Shown: piece by piece, positions 10,277 to 18,932 of the stretch
Numbering within the stretch: the stretch's first letter is position 1
Layout of the letters: every line of letters begins with the position of its first letter
Source: Orychophragmus violaceus
Taxonomy: Eukaryota; Streptophyta; Magnoliopsida; Brassicales; Brassicaceae
Direction: 5' to 3'
NCBI GenBank assembly: GCA_030180135.1
Contig: CM058240.1
Coordinates: 72,225,581-72,289,580 of the forward strand
Length of the DNA: 64,000 bases
Translations under genes and position numbers: made by a program
The notes under the pieces: model-generated
Told to the model about the DNA's origin: nothing
The model's input: only the letters and a program-made list of their open reading frames with translations
The model's database searches: none

Positions 10277-12171
10277 AGAAGATCCATTGAGGTACCTTAG
10301 GATCCGGTCCACCATGTTCCAATGATGCATCATTGGAGCTTGCATATGCTGGCTCACCTGGTTCACTGCAAAACACAAATCAGGTCTTGTAATGGTAAGA
10401 TAAATCAGCTTACCAACCATCCTCCTATAGAGTGTAATGTCTCCAAACGGCTCCTTTGCAATCTCCCCCTCTCTTGTGACTTTGTAGCCTTCTTCAAGAG
10501 GTGTCTTGGCTGTCTTTCCATTGAGCTTACCTGCTTCACTCAACAAATCAAGAGTGTACTTCCTTTGTGATAAGAAGAGGCCTTCTTTAGACTGGCACAC
10601 TTCTATCCCTAGGAAGTACTTTAGTTCACCAAGATCCTTGATATCAAACACAGATTTCAAATGATCTTTGCAAGCTTGAATTCCTACCTTGTCACTCCCT
10701 GAGATGATGATATCATCTACATAAATGAGAATGACAACAATACCTTCTTGTCTTGATTGAGTGAAGAGAGTATGATCAGCTTCTGATCTAGTAAAGCCCT
10801 TTTCCATGAGAGTTGTGCTTAGCTTGTGGTACCAAGCTCTAGGAGATTGTTTGAGACCATAGATTGCCTTCTTCAAACTTAGAACCTTTCCTTGTGTAAC
10901 CATGTCTTCAAGACCAGGTGGTGGAGTCATGTAAACCTCATCCTCTAGCTCTCCTTGAAGGAATGCATTCTTGACATCCATTTGATGCAAATCCCACTCC
11001 AAGTTTGTTGCTAAGGATAGAATGACTCTCACTGTATGGAGCTTAGCTACTGGTGCAAAGGTGTCTCTATAATCCTCTCCATAGGTTTGTGTAAACCCCC
11101 TTGCAACTAATCTGGCCTTGTACCTTTCTATCTCTCCATTGCTCTTGTATTTGATAGTGAAAACCCATTTGGAACTCATTGCCCTCTTCTTCCTTGGTAA
11201 ATCTGTTTCATACCAAGTGTTGTTGTTTTCCATTGCCTTGATCTCTTCTCCAACTGCATCAGTCCACTTCTTGTGCTCCTTAGCTTCTTCATAGGTTTTA
11301 GGAACCCATTCAGCATCAAGAGCACCCATAAAGACCTTGTGCTCAGTAGGGAAGTGAGAAAGTGTGCAAACCGCTTGTGTTGGATGAGCTACTGCCTTGC
11401 AATTGTAGTAAACCCTAGTCTTCTTCCATTCAGATGGGTCCTTTCTCTCTCTAGTACTTCTTCTAAGCACTTGAACCGGCTGTTGTTGTTGCACAACCTC
11501 AGTTTCCTCTTGTACATCTTCATGTTCCTCTTGTACAGCTTCAGGTTCCATTTGTTGGCCAACTATCTCTTCTCTATCATCTTGATCATGCGTGGCAGAA
11601 CCATCAGGTTGTGGTTCTTCTTGTGATTCTCCATTGCCCTCCTCATGATCAAGGTGAGTAGATTCATCCACAATGTGAGTTTCCTCAGCCGGTTTGTCCA
11701 CTTGAGTCTCCTCTTTCCTTTTGGGCTGCGCAATCCCAAGGCTCTCTAGGATCATCCTCAGGTTGTTATCACGGTCATAGGGGTTATTAGGAAGGTCCTT
11801 AAGGTTCTTCCAGCTCTTCTCCTCATAGAAACCCTTTGACTCCACAAACTTGACATCTCTAGAGACCAATACCCTTCTAGTTTCAGGTACATAGCACTTG
11901 TAACCTTTTTGGCTTGTTGAATATCCAATGAACATTGCCTTAACACTCTTATGATCAAGCTTATCTCTCTGCTCTCCTGGTTTTAAAACAAAACACAAAC
12001 ATCCAAACACACGTAAGTGATGAATTGAAGGTTTAGTTTTGTTCAATACCTGATATGGTGAAGCATCTTGTAGAACTCTGGTGGGTGTCCTATTGATTAG
12101 ATAACAAGCAGACATCACAGCATCACTCCAAAACCTCTTGGGAACATTTGTATGAAACATGATTGATCTGG
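10277..12171 (-). pseudogene. pol: RT-4 pol, end of integrase to RT (between RT-5 and GY-1)
   Basis: Reading leftward from 12166 this is the middle of the RT-4 polyprotein. It has the integrase C-terminal part (MFHTNVPKRFW, YLINRTPTRVLQ, HHLRVFGCLCFV) and a long acidic linker rich in E, Q and H (DHEEGNGESQEEPQPDG). RT follows: LRRSTRERKDPSEW, MSSKWVFTIKYKSNGEIERY, catalytic YVDDIIISGSD, GKLIYLTITRPDLCF. The segment is open throughout. It is flanked by the TSD of RT-5 on the left and TCTGG (12167-12171) of GY-1 on the right. Confidence 0.93.
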
Positions 12172-12683
12172 TGATGTAAGACTCAGATGAACAGAGCCTC
12201 ACTCGGTGGTAGATGGAAGAAACAGGTTGGCTTTGACGCTCTCTCCTGTTACTCAAGGGATGGTCGTGTGTAAGAGGTGGGATTGAACAGGCTGGCTTTG
12301 ACGCTCTCTCCTGTTGAATCGGATGATGGTAAGGCTGGTGGATCGAAGGCACCACAGAGATGATGATCGGGTCTCTGATACTGCACAACACTTGTCCTCT
12401 CTGTGAATCACACACAAGGAACACAAGCAACACAAGAACAGTCGGCGGCTGCTCAAGAAAGGGCGAAAATCGCTAAAGGTTTATTGATAATTCAAAAGGT
12501 ATCTAACACAATGATACAAAGTTGTTTAAGTACAAAAACAAAGAAGAACAAAAAGGAAAATCAAATATCTCGGCCTTGAATGAGAGAGAGCCGAGTTACA
12601 CAGAAAAGGAAAGTGTGTAATTCCTTCCTTGGCGGCCAAGCCTTGAGTTATGGTGTGGGTGGGCCGACTTGCCTCATTAAAAA

Positions 12684-12723
12684 CCTTGGGAGTAAAACCT
12701 CTTTGGGATAAAACCACCCAAGG
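12684..12723 (-). other. Copia-like 3' hairpin inside the GY-1 LTR
   Basis: The arms CCTTGGG and CCCAAGG enclose a loop with TATCCCAAAGAGG, with flanks CTCTTTTTC and TTTTTAATGAGGCAAG. The hairpin starts 36 nt after the GY-1 stop. Flanks, loop and spacing match the copia hairpins although this is a gypsy element. The second copy is at 18496-18535. Confidence 0.68.
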
Positions 12724-12759
12724 GAAAAAGAGTGCAAGAGAGTCCACCAACTCTCGGAC

Positions 12760-15700
12760 TTAGCATGGGCCGAGCCGGATGGTAAGGACTTGGCATAGTC
12801 CGGCCCATGGTTCCCCTAGACGCGTAGAAGGTCCAGCTTCCTTGTTGCTTACACAGTCCACGCCTCCTGTGTTATCCACGTCGCTTACACAGTCCAAATC
12901 TCCTGTGTTATCCGTATTGTTTACACAGCCCAAGTCTTCTATCGCCTCTAGCTTCTTGGGCTCGTTCTTGAGGTAGTCTCCAAGTTCCATTGAGTTCATG
13001 AGGTTCTCTACTGCAGTGTTGAATCCTTCCCTGAGCCTCCTTGTCCTAGATCGAGTCATTGGAGCTTCCTTGACCTCAGGAATGGCTTGTGGATGGGTGC
13101 TTAGCTGGATGTCCTCATCATTCCCACCCTCTTCAGAAGGTTTTGTCCTCAAAACTGGATCATCTGCAACATATGGAGACAAATCAGTCACATTGAAGCT
13201 ATGTGAAATATTGAGCTCACCCGGGAGTTCTAGCTTGTAGGCGTTGTTATTGATTCGTTCTAGAACTTTGAAGGGACCATCTCCCCTAGGCGCCAGCTTT
13301 GAGCTTCTCTTCTGTGGAAACCTCTCAGGTCTCATGTGGAGCCAAACCCACTCTCCTGGCTCAAAGACTAACTCCTTGCGGCCCTTGTCTGCTCGCCTCT
13401 TGTACTCTTCAGTCTTCTTAAGAATGTTGTCTCTTGCTTTCTGGTGTAGCTTCTTAACAAACTCTCCTTTCCTGAGACCATCTAGATTAACTTGCTCAAC
13501 TTGGGGAATTGGCGACAAATCAAGAGGTGTTAGTGGATTAAAACCATACACAATTTCAAATGGAGACATTTTAGTAGCAGAATGTGTAGCATGGTTATAG
13601 GCAAACTCAATGAATGGCAAACAATCTAACCATGTGTTTAAGTTCCTGCCAAGAGTTACCCTAAGTAAAGTAGATAAGGTACGGTTTACCACTTCGGTTT
13701 GACCATCCGTTTGAGGATGACAGGTTGTGGAGAATAGAAGTTTTGTCCCGAGCTTCTTCCACAATGTCTTCCAGAAATGGCTCAAGAATTTTGTGTCTCG
13801 GTCAGATACTATGGTCCTTGGTATACCATGTAAACGCACCACCTCTTTGAAGAATAGATCAGCAACTTGTGTGGCATCATTGGTTTTGTCACATGGAATG
13901 AAGTGAGCCATCTTAGAAAATCGATCCACAACAACAAAGACAGAGTCTTTGTGTTTGATCTTAGGCAACCCTAGCACAAAGTCCATAGAAATATCCACCC
14001 ATGGTGCGTTAGGAATAGGTAAAGGTAGATAAAGTCCATGAGGGTGTAACCTGGATTTTGCTTTGTGACAAGTTACACATCTTGCACAATGCCTTTCAAC
14101 GTCTCTCTTGAGGTGCGGCCAGAAGAAGTGATCAGCCACCACAGCTAGTGTCTTGTCCACTCCAAAATGGCCCATAAGACCACCTCCATGCGCCTCCTTA
14201 AGCAGTAGCTCACGCATTGAGCATTGAGGAATGCACAGCCTCTTGTCTCGGAACAGGAACCCTTCTTGAAGATAGTAGGATCCGAATGCTCCTCTTCCAC
14301 AGGCTTGGTAAGCCTCTCCTAGTTCTGGATCATCTTTATATAGATCCTTGATGTGTTCAAATCCTAGAACCTTAGCCTCCATGGTAGCTATCAGGGCATG
14401 CCTTCTTGACAGGGCATCAGCCACCACATTCTCCTTTCCCTTCTTGTACTTGATTACATAGGGAAATGTCTCTACAAACTCCAACCACTTAGCATGTCTC
14501 CTCTTGAGTGAAGTCTGACCTCGCAGGTGTTTGAGTGTCTCGTGATCAGTATGGATGATGAATTCCTTGGACAACAAGTAATGCTGCCATGTCTCTAGTG
14601 CTCGCACCAATGCATACAATTCCTTGTCGTAGGTTGGGTAATTCAAAGAAGCACCACTGAGTTTCTCACTGAAGAAGGCCACTGGTTTCTTCCTCTGGTG
14701 TAACACAGCTCCAATCCCTATGCCAGACGCATCACATTCTACCTCAAACACTTCTTCAAAATCGGGTAAGGCAAGAACCGGCGCCTGTGTAAGCCTTTCT
14801 TTGAGCAGTTTGAAGGCTGATTCTTGCGCTGGACCCCATGAGAATGGCACATTCTTCTTTATCACGGCGGTAAGAGGTGAGGCCACCGTACTGAAGTCCC
14901 TCACAAACCTCCTATAGAAGCTAGCTAAGCCATGAAAACTCCTTACATGGCCGACGGTTGTTGGTGTAGGCCACTCACGGATGGCTTTGACCTTTTCCTC
15001 GTCCACTTGTAGTCCCTGTTCACTTACTACAAAGCCTAAGAAAACAAGCTTGTTAGTACAGAAGATGCACTTCTTTAGGTTAGCATAAAGGCCTTCCTTC
15101 CGAAGTGATTTGAGCACTAGTTCAAGATGTGAGATATGATCATCTAGGTTCTTACTATATATAAGTATGTCATCGAAATAGACAACTACAAATTTACTTA
15201 TGTAAGCACGAAGAACCTGGTTCATGAGTCGCATGAATGTACTTGGGGCATTAGTTAAACCAAAAGGCATAACCAGCCACTCATACAATCCTTGCTTTGT
15301 CTTGAATGCGGTTTTCCACTCATCTCCTTCTCGCATCCTAACTTGATGGTAACCACTCTTCAAGTCCACCTTTGAGAAGATGGTAGAACCACTTAGCTCA
15401 TCCAGCATGTCGTCTAAGCGGGGTATAGGGTGCCTGTATTTGATCGTGATGTTGTTGATGGCACGGCAGTCCACACACATCCTCCATGACCCATCCTTCT
15501 TGGGTACTAAGAGTACTGGCACAGCACAAGGGCTGAGGCTCTCCCTAATGTACCCTCGGCCCATGAGGTCTCTCACTTGCCTCTCGAGCTCCTTAGTCTC
15601 CTCCGGGTTCATCCTGTATGCTGGCTTGTTAGGTAAGGCTGCGCCAGGGACAAGATCGATTTGGTGTTCAATCCCACGGATTGGAGGTAAGCCAGGCGGA

Positions 15701-17544
15701 AGCTCTTCAGGGAAGATGTCTTGAAACCTGTCTAACACAGCCTGTACTCCTGTGGGTAACAACAGCTCACCTGAACCTGAACTTAAACACTCCTTAAACA
15801 ACATCAGTAGCACAGTGCGCTTGGCACTAAGAGTTTTACAAATAGCCCCACGAGATATATAGAGACTGGATTTGCTAGACTCAACTTCCTTGCTCATATG
15901 TACTTGTAAATCATGTACCTCAGTTGGTGTAAGAGGTGCAAGAGTGAACTTACGATCCTTGTGTAAGAAGGTGTACTGGTTAGTACGTCCATTATGACTT
16001 GTGGCTCGGTCATACTGCCACGGTCGGCCAAGCAAGAGATGTCCAGCTTGCATGGGTACCACATCACAAGTAACTTGGTCTTGGTACTTCCCCACACTGA
16101 ATGGAACAATGACTTGCTCCGAAATCTTCAGCTCTGTCTCATCATTGAGCCATCTCAGCCTGTATGGTCTTGGATGCTTGGTCTTAATAAGACCTAACCT
16201 GTCTACCATATGCTTGCTAGCCACGTTAGTGCATGAACCTCCATCAATGATCAGATTACATACCTTGTCTTTGACAGTGCATCTAGTGTGGAAGATGTTT
16301 TCCCTTTGAGCTGCCTCAGGGTTGATCATGACACTTAACATCCTCCTGGTCACAAGCAACTCTCCAACGTCAGGGTATGCAAGCTCTTCTTCTGGTTCGT
16401 TTGGATCATCCTCAAGCTCATCTTGTGATTCATACTCCCCATCGTTGTGGATAATCATTACTCTCTGGTTTGGGCACTCTCTAGCCATGTGTCCCCTGCC
16501 TTGACACTTAAAACAAGTGATGTCACGAGTTCTCTGATTAGTGCTAGGGAACTTACCTTGTTCTGGCCGGTTGGACTTGGGAGCCTCGGCTGTTTTGCCT
16601 TTGAACCGTGAGTCAATCTCCACGGTCTTCCCTTTCTCAAATGGTCTCGAGCTACTTGCAGCCCACGGTTGTGTTGGTTTGCTGCGGCTTGTCATGGCTG
16701 TCTTACGCTTGATCTGTTGTTCCACTTGGACAGCAAGATGCAACAACTCATGTAGCCCACCATACTGAGCTCTCTCCACCTTCCTAGCAATGCGTTCTTG
16801 TAGGCCATCAATGAACTGTGCCATAAGAGCTTCCTCGGATTCTTCTAACTCCAGCGAGTTCATGAGCTTCTCAAACTCCTCAAAATACTCATCCACACTT
16901 CTTGTACCCTGTGACAACTTACGGAACCGCTTTTGTAAGTCTCTATGATAATGTTCAGGGACATACCTAAGTCGTAGAAGGTATTTCATGTCACTCCAAG
17001 TGGCTACTGCTCCAAAGCGTTGCCGTCTCCTTTCAGCTATAGTTCTGTCCCACCAAGCTAACGCGTTCTCAGTGAGTTGTGCAGCAGCAACAGCAATCTT
17101 CTTGCGTTCTCCATAGCCATAACACTCAAAGATATGCTCCAGCCTTCTTTCCCAGTCCATGTACGCCTCTGGGTCGGACTTTCCTGCAAAAAGTGGAGGG
17201 GTTACTTTGATATCACGGTTTGTTTCTCTAGCCTCACCTTCCCGGGCTGGGTTCCTCCATAAAGGATCTTGACGCCTTGGCTGTGGACGCCTAAAGGGGT
17301 CAGGCGGTTGCCTATCCTCCTCTAAGTCGGGCATATCATCATCTTCATCTCCAGCTTGATATCTTGGTGGTATAGGTGCTCCTCGGATTGGTCCTCTCCT
17401 TGGTGGAGCTTCTATGCGTCCTATACGCTCACCAAACTCTTGGCGCATTGTGCCAACTTGCTGGTTTATGTTACTCATCTCTTCTCTAATAGCAGTCATC
17501 ATTTGGATGATAGGATCAACGGGCTGTCTTCCTTCATCTCCCAT
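12760..17544 (-). CDS. gag-pol: GY-1 gag-pol polyprotein
   Basis: The open frame begins at 17574. I prefer the second ATG (17542-17544, MGDEGRQPVD) because its context matches the GY-2 start (MAGDHVDP). Order: Gag domain (about residues 125-270, DPEAYMDWERRLEHIF, ALAWWDRT), zinc knuckle CFKCQGRGHMAREC, protease LIIDGGSCTNVAS (DGG rather than the usual DSG/DTG), RT with catalytic YFDDILIYS, and RNase H (EVECDASGIGIGAVL). Then comes integrase with a zinc-binding HHCC part (GGGLMGHFGVDKT, CARCVTC) and D,D,E core (DFVLGLP, VSDRDTKF, HPQTDGQTEVVNR), and a GPF-type end (PRGDGPFKVLERINNNAYKL). I see no chromodomain. The last about 119 residues, with TRSRTRRLREGFNT and three DNTG-type repeats, lie in the LTR. 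Confidence 0.96.
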   Translation of the reverse strand: MGDEGRQPVDPIIQMMTAIREEMSNINQQVGTMRQEFGERIGRIEAPPRRGPIRGAPIPPRYQAGDEDDDMPDLEEDRQPPDPFRRPQPRRQDPLWRNPAREGEARETNRDIKVTPPLFAGKSDPEAYMDWERRLEHIFECYGYGERKKIAVAAAQLTENALAWWDRTIAERRRQRFGAVATWSDMKYLLRLRYVPEHYHRDLQKRFRKLSQGTRSVDEYFEEFEKLMNSLELEESEEALMAQFIDGLQERIARKVERAQYGGLHELLHLAVQVEQQIKRKTAMTSRSKPTQPWAASSSRPFEKGKTVEIDSRFKGKTAEAPKSNRPEQGKFPSTNQRTRDITCFKCQGRGHMARECPNQRVMIIHNDGEYESQDELEDDPNEPEEELAYPDVGELLVTRRMLSVMINPEAAQRENIFHTRCTVKDKVCNLIIDGGSCTNVASKHMVDRLGLIKTKHPRPYRLRWLNDETELKISEQVIVPFSVGKYQDQVTCDVVPMQAGHLLLGRPWQYDRATSHNGRTNQYTFLHKDRKFTLAPLTPTEVHDLQVHMSKEVESSKSSLYISRGAICKTLSAKRTVLLMLFKECLSSGSGELLLPTGVQAVLDRFQDIFPEELPPGLPPIRGIEHQIDLVPGAALPNKPAYRMNPEETKELERQVRDLMGRGYIRESLSPCAVPVLLVPKKDGSWRMCVDCRAINNITIKYRHPIPRLDDMLDELSGSTIFSKVDLKSGYHQVRMREGDEWKTAFKTKQGLYEWLVMPFGLTNAPSTFMRLMNQVLRAYISKFVVVYFDDILIYSKNLDDHISHLELVLKSLRKEGLYANLKKCIFCTNKLVFLGFVVSEQGLQVDEEKVKAIREWPTPTTVGHVRSFHGLASFYRRFVRDFSTVASPLTAVIKKNVPFSWGPAQESAFKLLKERLTQAPVLALPDFEEVFEVECDASGIGIGAVLHQRKKPVAFFSEKLSGASLNYPTYDKELYALVRALETWQHYLLSKEFIIHTDHETLKHLRGQTSLKRRHAKWLEFVETFPYVIKYKKGKENVVADALSRRHALIATMEAKVLGFEHIKDLYKDDPELGEAYQACGRGAFGSYYLQEGFLFRDKRLCIPQCSMRELLLKEAHGGGLMGHFGVDKTLAVVADHFFWPHLKRDVERHCARCVTCHKAKSRLHPHGLYLPLPIPNAPWVDISMDFVLGLPKIKHKDSVFVVVDRFSKMAHFIPCDKTNDATQVADLFFKEVVRLHGIPRTIVSDRDTKFLSHFWKTLWKKLGTKLLFSTTCHPQTDGQTEVVNRTLSTLLRVTLGRNLNTWLDCLPFIEFAYNHATHSATKMSPFEIVYGFNPLTPLDLSPIPQVEQVNLDGLRKGEFVKKLHQKARDNILKKTEEYKRRADKGRKELVFEPGEWVWLHMRPERFPQKRSSKLAPRGDGPFKVLERINNNAYKLELPGELNISHSFNVTDLSPYVADDPVLRTKPSEEGGNDEDIQLSTHPQAIPEVKEAPMTRSRTRRLREGFNTAVENLMNSMELGDYLKNEPKKLEAIEDLGCVNNTDNTGDLDCVSDVDNTGGVDCVSNKEAGPSTRLGEPWAGLCQVLTIRLGPC
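12847..12942 (-). repeat. Three 36-bp tandem repeats within coding LTR of GY-1
   Basis: Units start at 12847, 12883 and 12919 (the last is partial and diverged). They share TTACACAGTCC and TCCTGTGTTATCC. In frame they encode repeats of the form DCVSxVDNTGG near the C-terminus. A second copy is at 18659 onward in the other LTR. Confidence 0.85.
13121..13134 (-). other. Polypurine tract of GY-1, coding
   Basis: GAAGAGGGTGGGAA on the minus strand abuts the LTR. It is translated as part of EEGGN in the pol frame. Confidence 0.88.
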
Positions 17545-17983
17545 GGCGTCTATCCTTGTTGTTAATCGGTTCAATTTGCACTCAACAAAAACAACAAGAT
17601 GTCAAGGTACCACAGAATAGGTAGTTGTGTAAAACAGGAACAGAGACAGGGTTGTGTAACACAAGACGAATTTCAGTGCAATCGACAGAAGTGGAAAATT
17701 GACAATTTTTTTTTTTGGGTTTTATGAATAATAACTAGCAAGATAGAACCAAAAACAGGAAATCTACTAATTCTCAAAAAGAAATTCGACCAGGAAACTA
17801 AGAACAAGATTTTTATGGGGTTTTCTTATGACTTAGACAAAAACATAAACTAGAACAAAGCAACAAACCTAATTTTTTTTTTTTTTTTTGGATTTTTAGA
17901 TTTAATCAAAGCAATAACAAGACAAAACAAAAGAGATAAGAGATAGAAAACCAAAGGTAGGAACCTTTGGCTCTGATACCAGA
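17545..17983 (-). other. GY-1 5' leader and primer-binding site
   Basis: This is an untranslated region with long T runs on the plus strand (17706-17715 and 17873-17889, so A runs in the RNA). The PBS TGGTATCAGAGCC is at 17969-17981, two bases from the LTR. Confidence 0.88.
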
Positions 17984-18932
17984 TGATGTAAGACTCAGAT
18001 GAACAGAGCCTCACTCGGTGGTAGATGGAAGAAACAGGTTGGCTTTGACGCTCTCTCCTGTTACTCAAGGGATGGTCGTGTGTAAGAGGTGGGATTGAAC
18101 AGGCTGGCTTTGACGCTCTCTCCTGTTGAATCGGATGATGGTAAGGCTGGTGGATCGAAGGCACCACAGAGATGATGATCGGGTCTCTGATACTGCACAA
18201 CACTTGTCCTCTCTGTGAATCACACACAAGGAACACAAGCAACACAAGAACAGTCGGCGGCTGCTCAAGAAAGGGCGAAAATCGCTAAAGGTTTATTGAT
18301 AATTCAAAAGGTATCTAACACAATGATACAAAGTTGTTTAAGTACAAAAACAAAGAAGAACAAAAAGGAAAATCAAATATCTCGGCCTTGAATGAGAGAG
18401 AGCCGAGTTACACAGAAAAGGAAAGTGTGTAATTCCTTCCTTGGCGGCCAAGCCTTGAGTTATGGTGTGGGTGGGTCGACTTGCCTCATTAAAAACCTTG
18501 GGAGTAAAACCTCTTTGGGATAAAACCACCCAAGGGAAAAAGAGTGCAAGAGAGTCCACCAACTCTCGGACTTAGCATGGGCCGAGCCGGATGGTAAGGA
18601 CTTGGCATAGTCCGGCCCATGGTTCCCCTAGACGCGTAGAAGGTCCAGCTTCCTTGTTGCTTACACAGTCCACGCCTCCTGTGTTATCCACGTCGCTTAC
18701 ACAGTCCAAATCTCCTGTGTTATCCGTATTGTTTACACAGCCCAAGTCTTCTATCGCCTCTAGCTTCTTGGGCTCGTTCTTGAGGTAGTCTCCAAGTTCC
18801 ATTGAGTTGATGAGGTTCTCTACTGCAGTGTTGAATCCTTCCCTGAGCCTCCTTGTCCTAGATCGAGTCATTGGAGCTTCCTTGACCTCAGGAATGGCTT
18901 GTGGATGGGTGCTTAGCTGGATGTCCTCATCA
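17984..18932 (-). repeat. GY-1 5' LTR (949 bp)
   Basis: It is nearly identical to the 3' LTR. It carries an untranslated copy of the last pol codons (18932-18572), the hairpin (18496-18535) and the 36-bp repeats. Confidence 0.95.
18496..18535 (-). other. Copia-like hairpin in GY-1 5' LTR
   Basis: This is the second copy of the 12684-12723 structure, with the same arms CCTTGGG and CCCAAGG. Confidence 0.65.

Larger units (their letters stand above)
12172..13120 (-). repeat. GY-1 3' LTR (949 bp), coding at its 5' end
   Basis: On the minus strand it begins TGATGAGGACATCC and ends GAGTCTTACATCA. The first about 360 bases carry the last about 119 codons of pol up to the stop 12760-12762. Then come the conserved hairpin and the noncoding R/U5 part. 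Confidence 0.95.
12172..18932 (-). mobile_element. GY-1: complete Ty3/gypsy element, apparently intact
   Basis: It has two 949-bp LTRs (12172-13120 and 17984-18932), the TSD TCTGG (12167-12171 and 18933-18937), a PBS and a polypurine tract. One uninterrupted 1604-codon frame ends inside the 3' LTR. By eye the LTRs differ at only two positions (GGGCCGAC/GGGTCGAC and GTTCATG/GTTGATG), so the insertion is very young. The empty site is preserved in the duplicated copy near 24229 (GATCTGGCCACC). Confidence 0.96.

Noticed and set aside
17873..17889. T-rich runs in the gypsy leaders as microsatellites or terminators
   Set aside because: Similar runs occur in the leaders of all three gypsy elements, so they are family features of an A-rich leader. 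No independent function is visible.
18572..18932. A separate small gene for the TRSRTRRLR protein
   Set aside because: It is the untranslated 5'-LTR copy of the last GY-1 pol codons.
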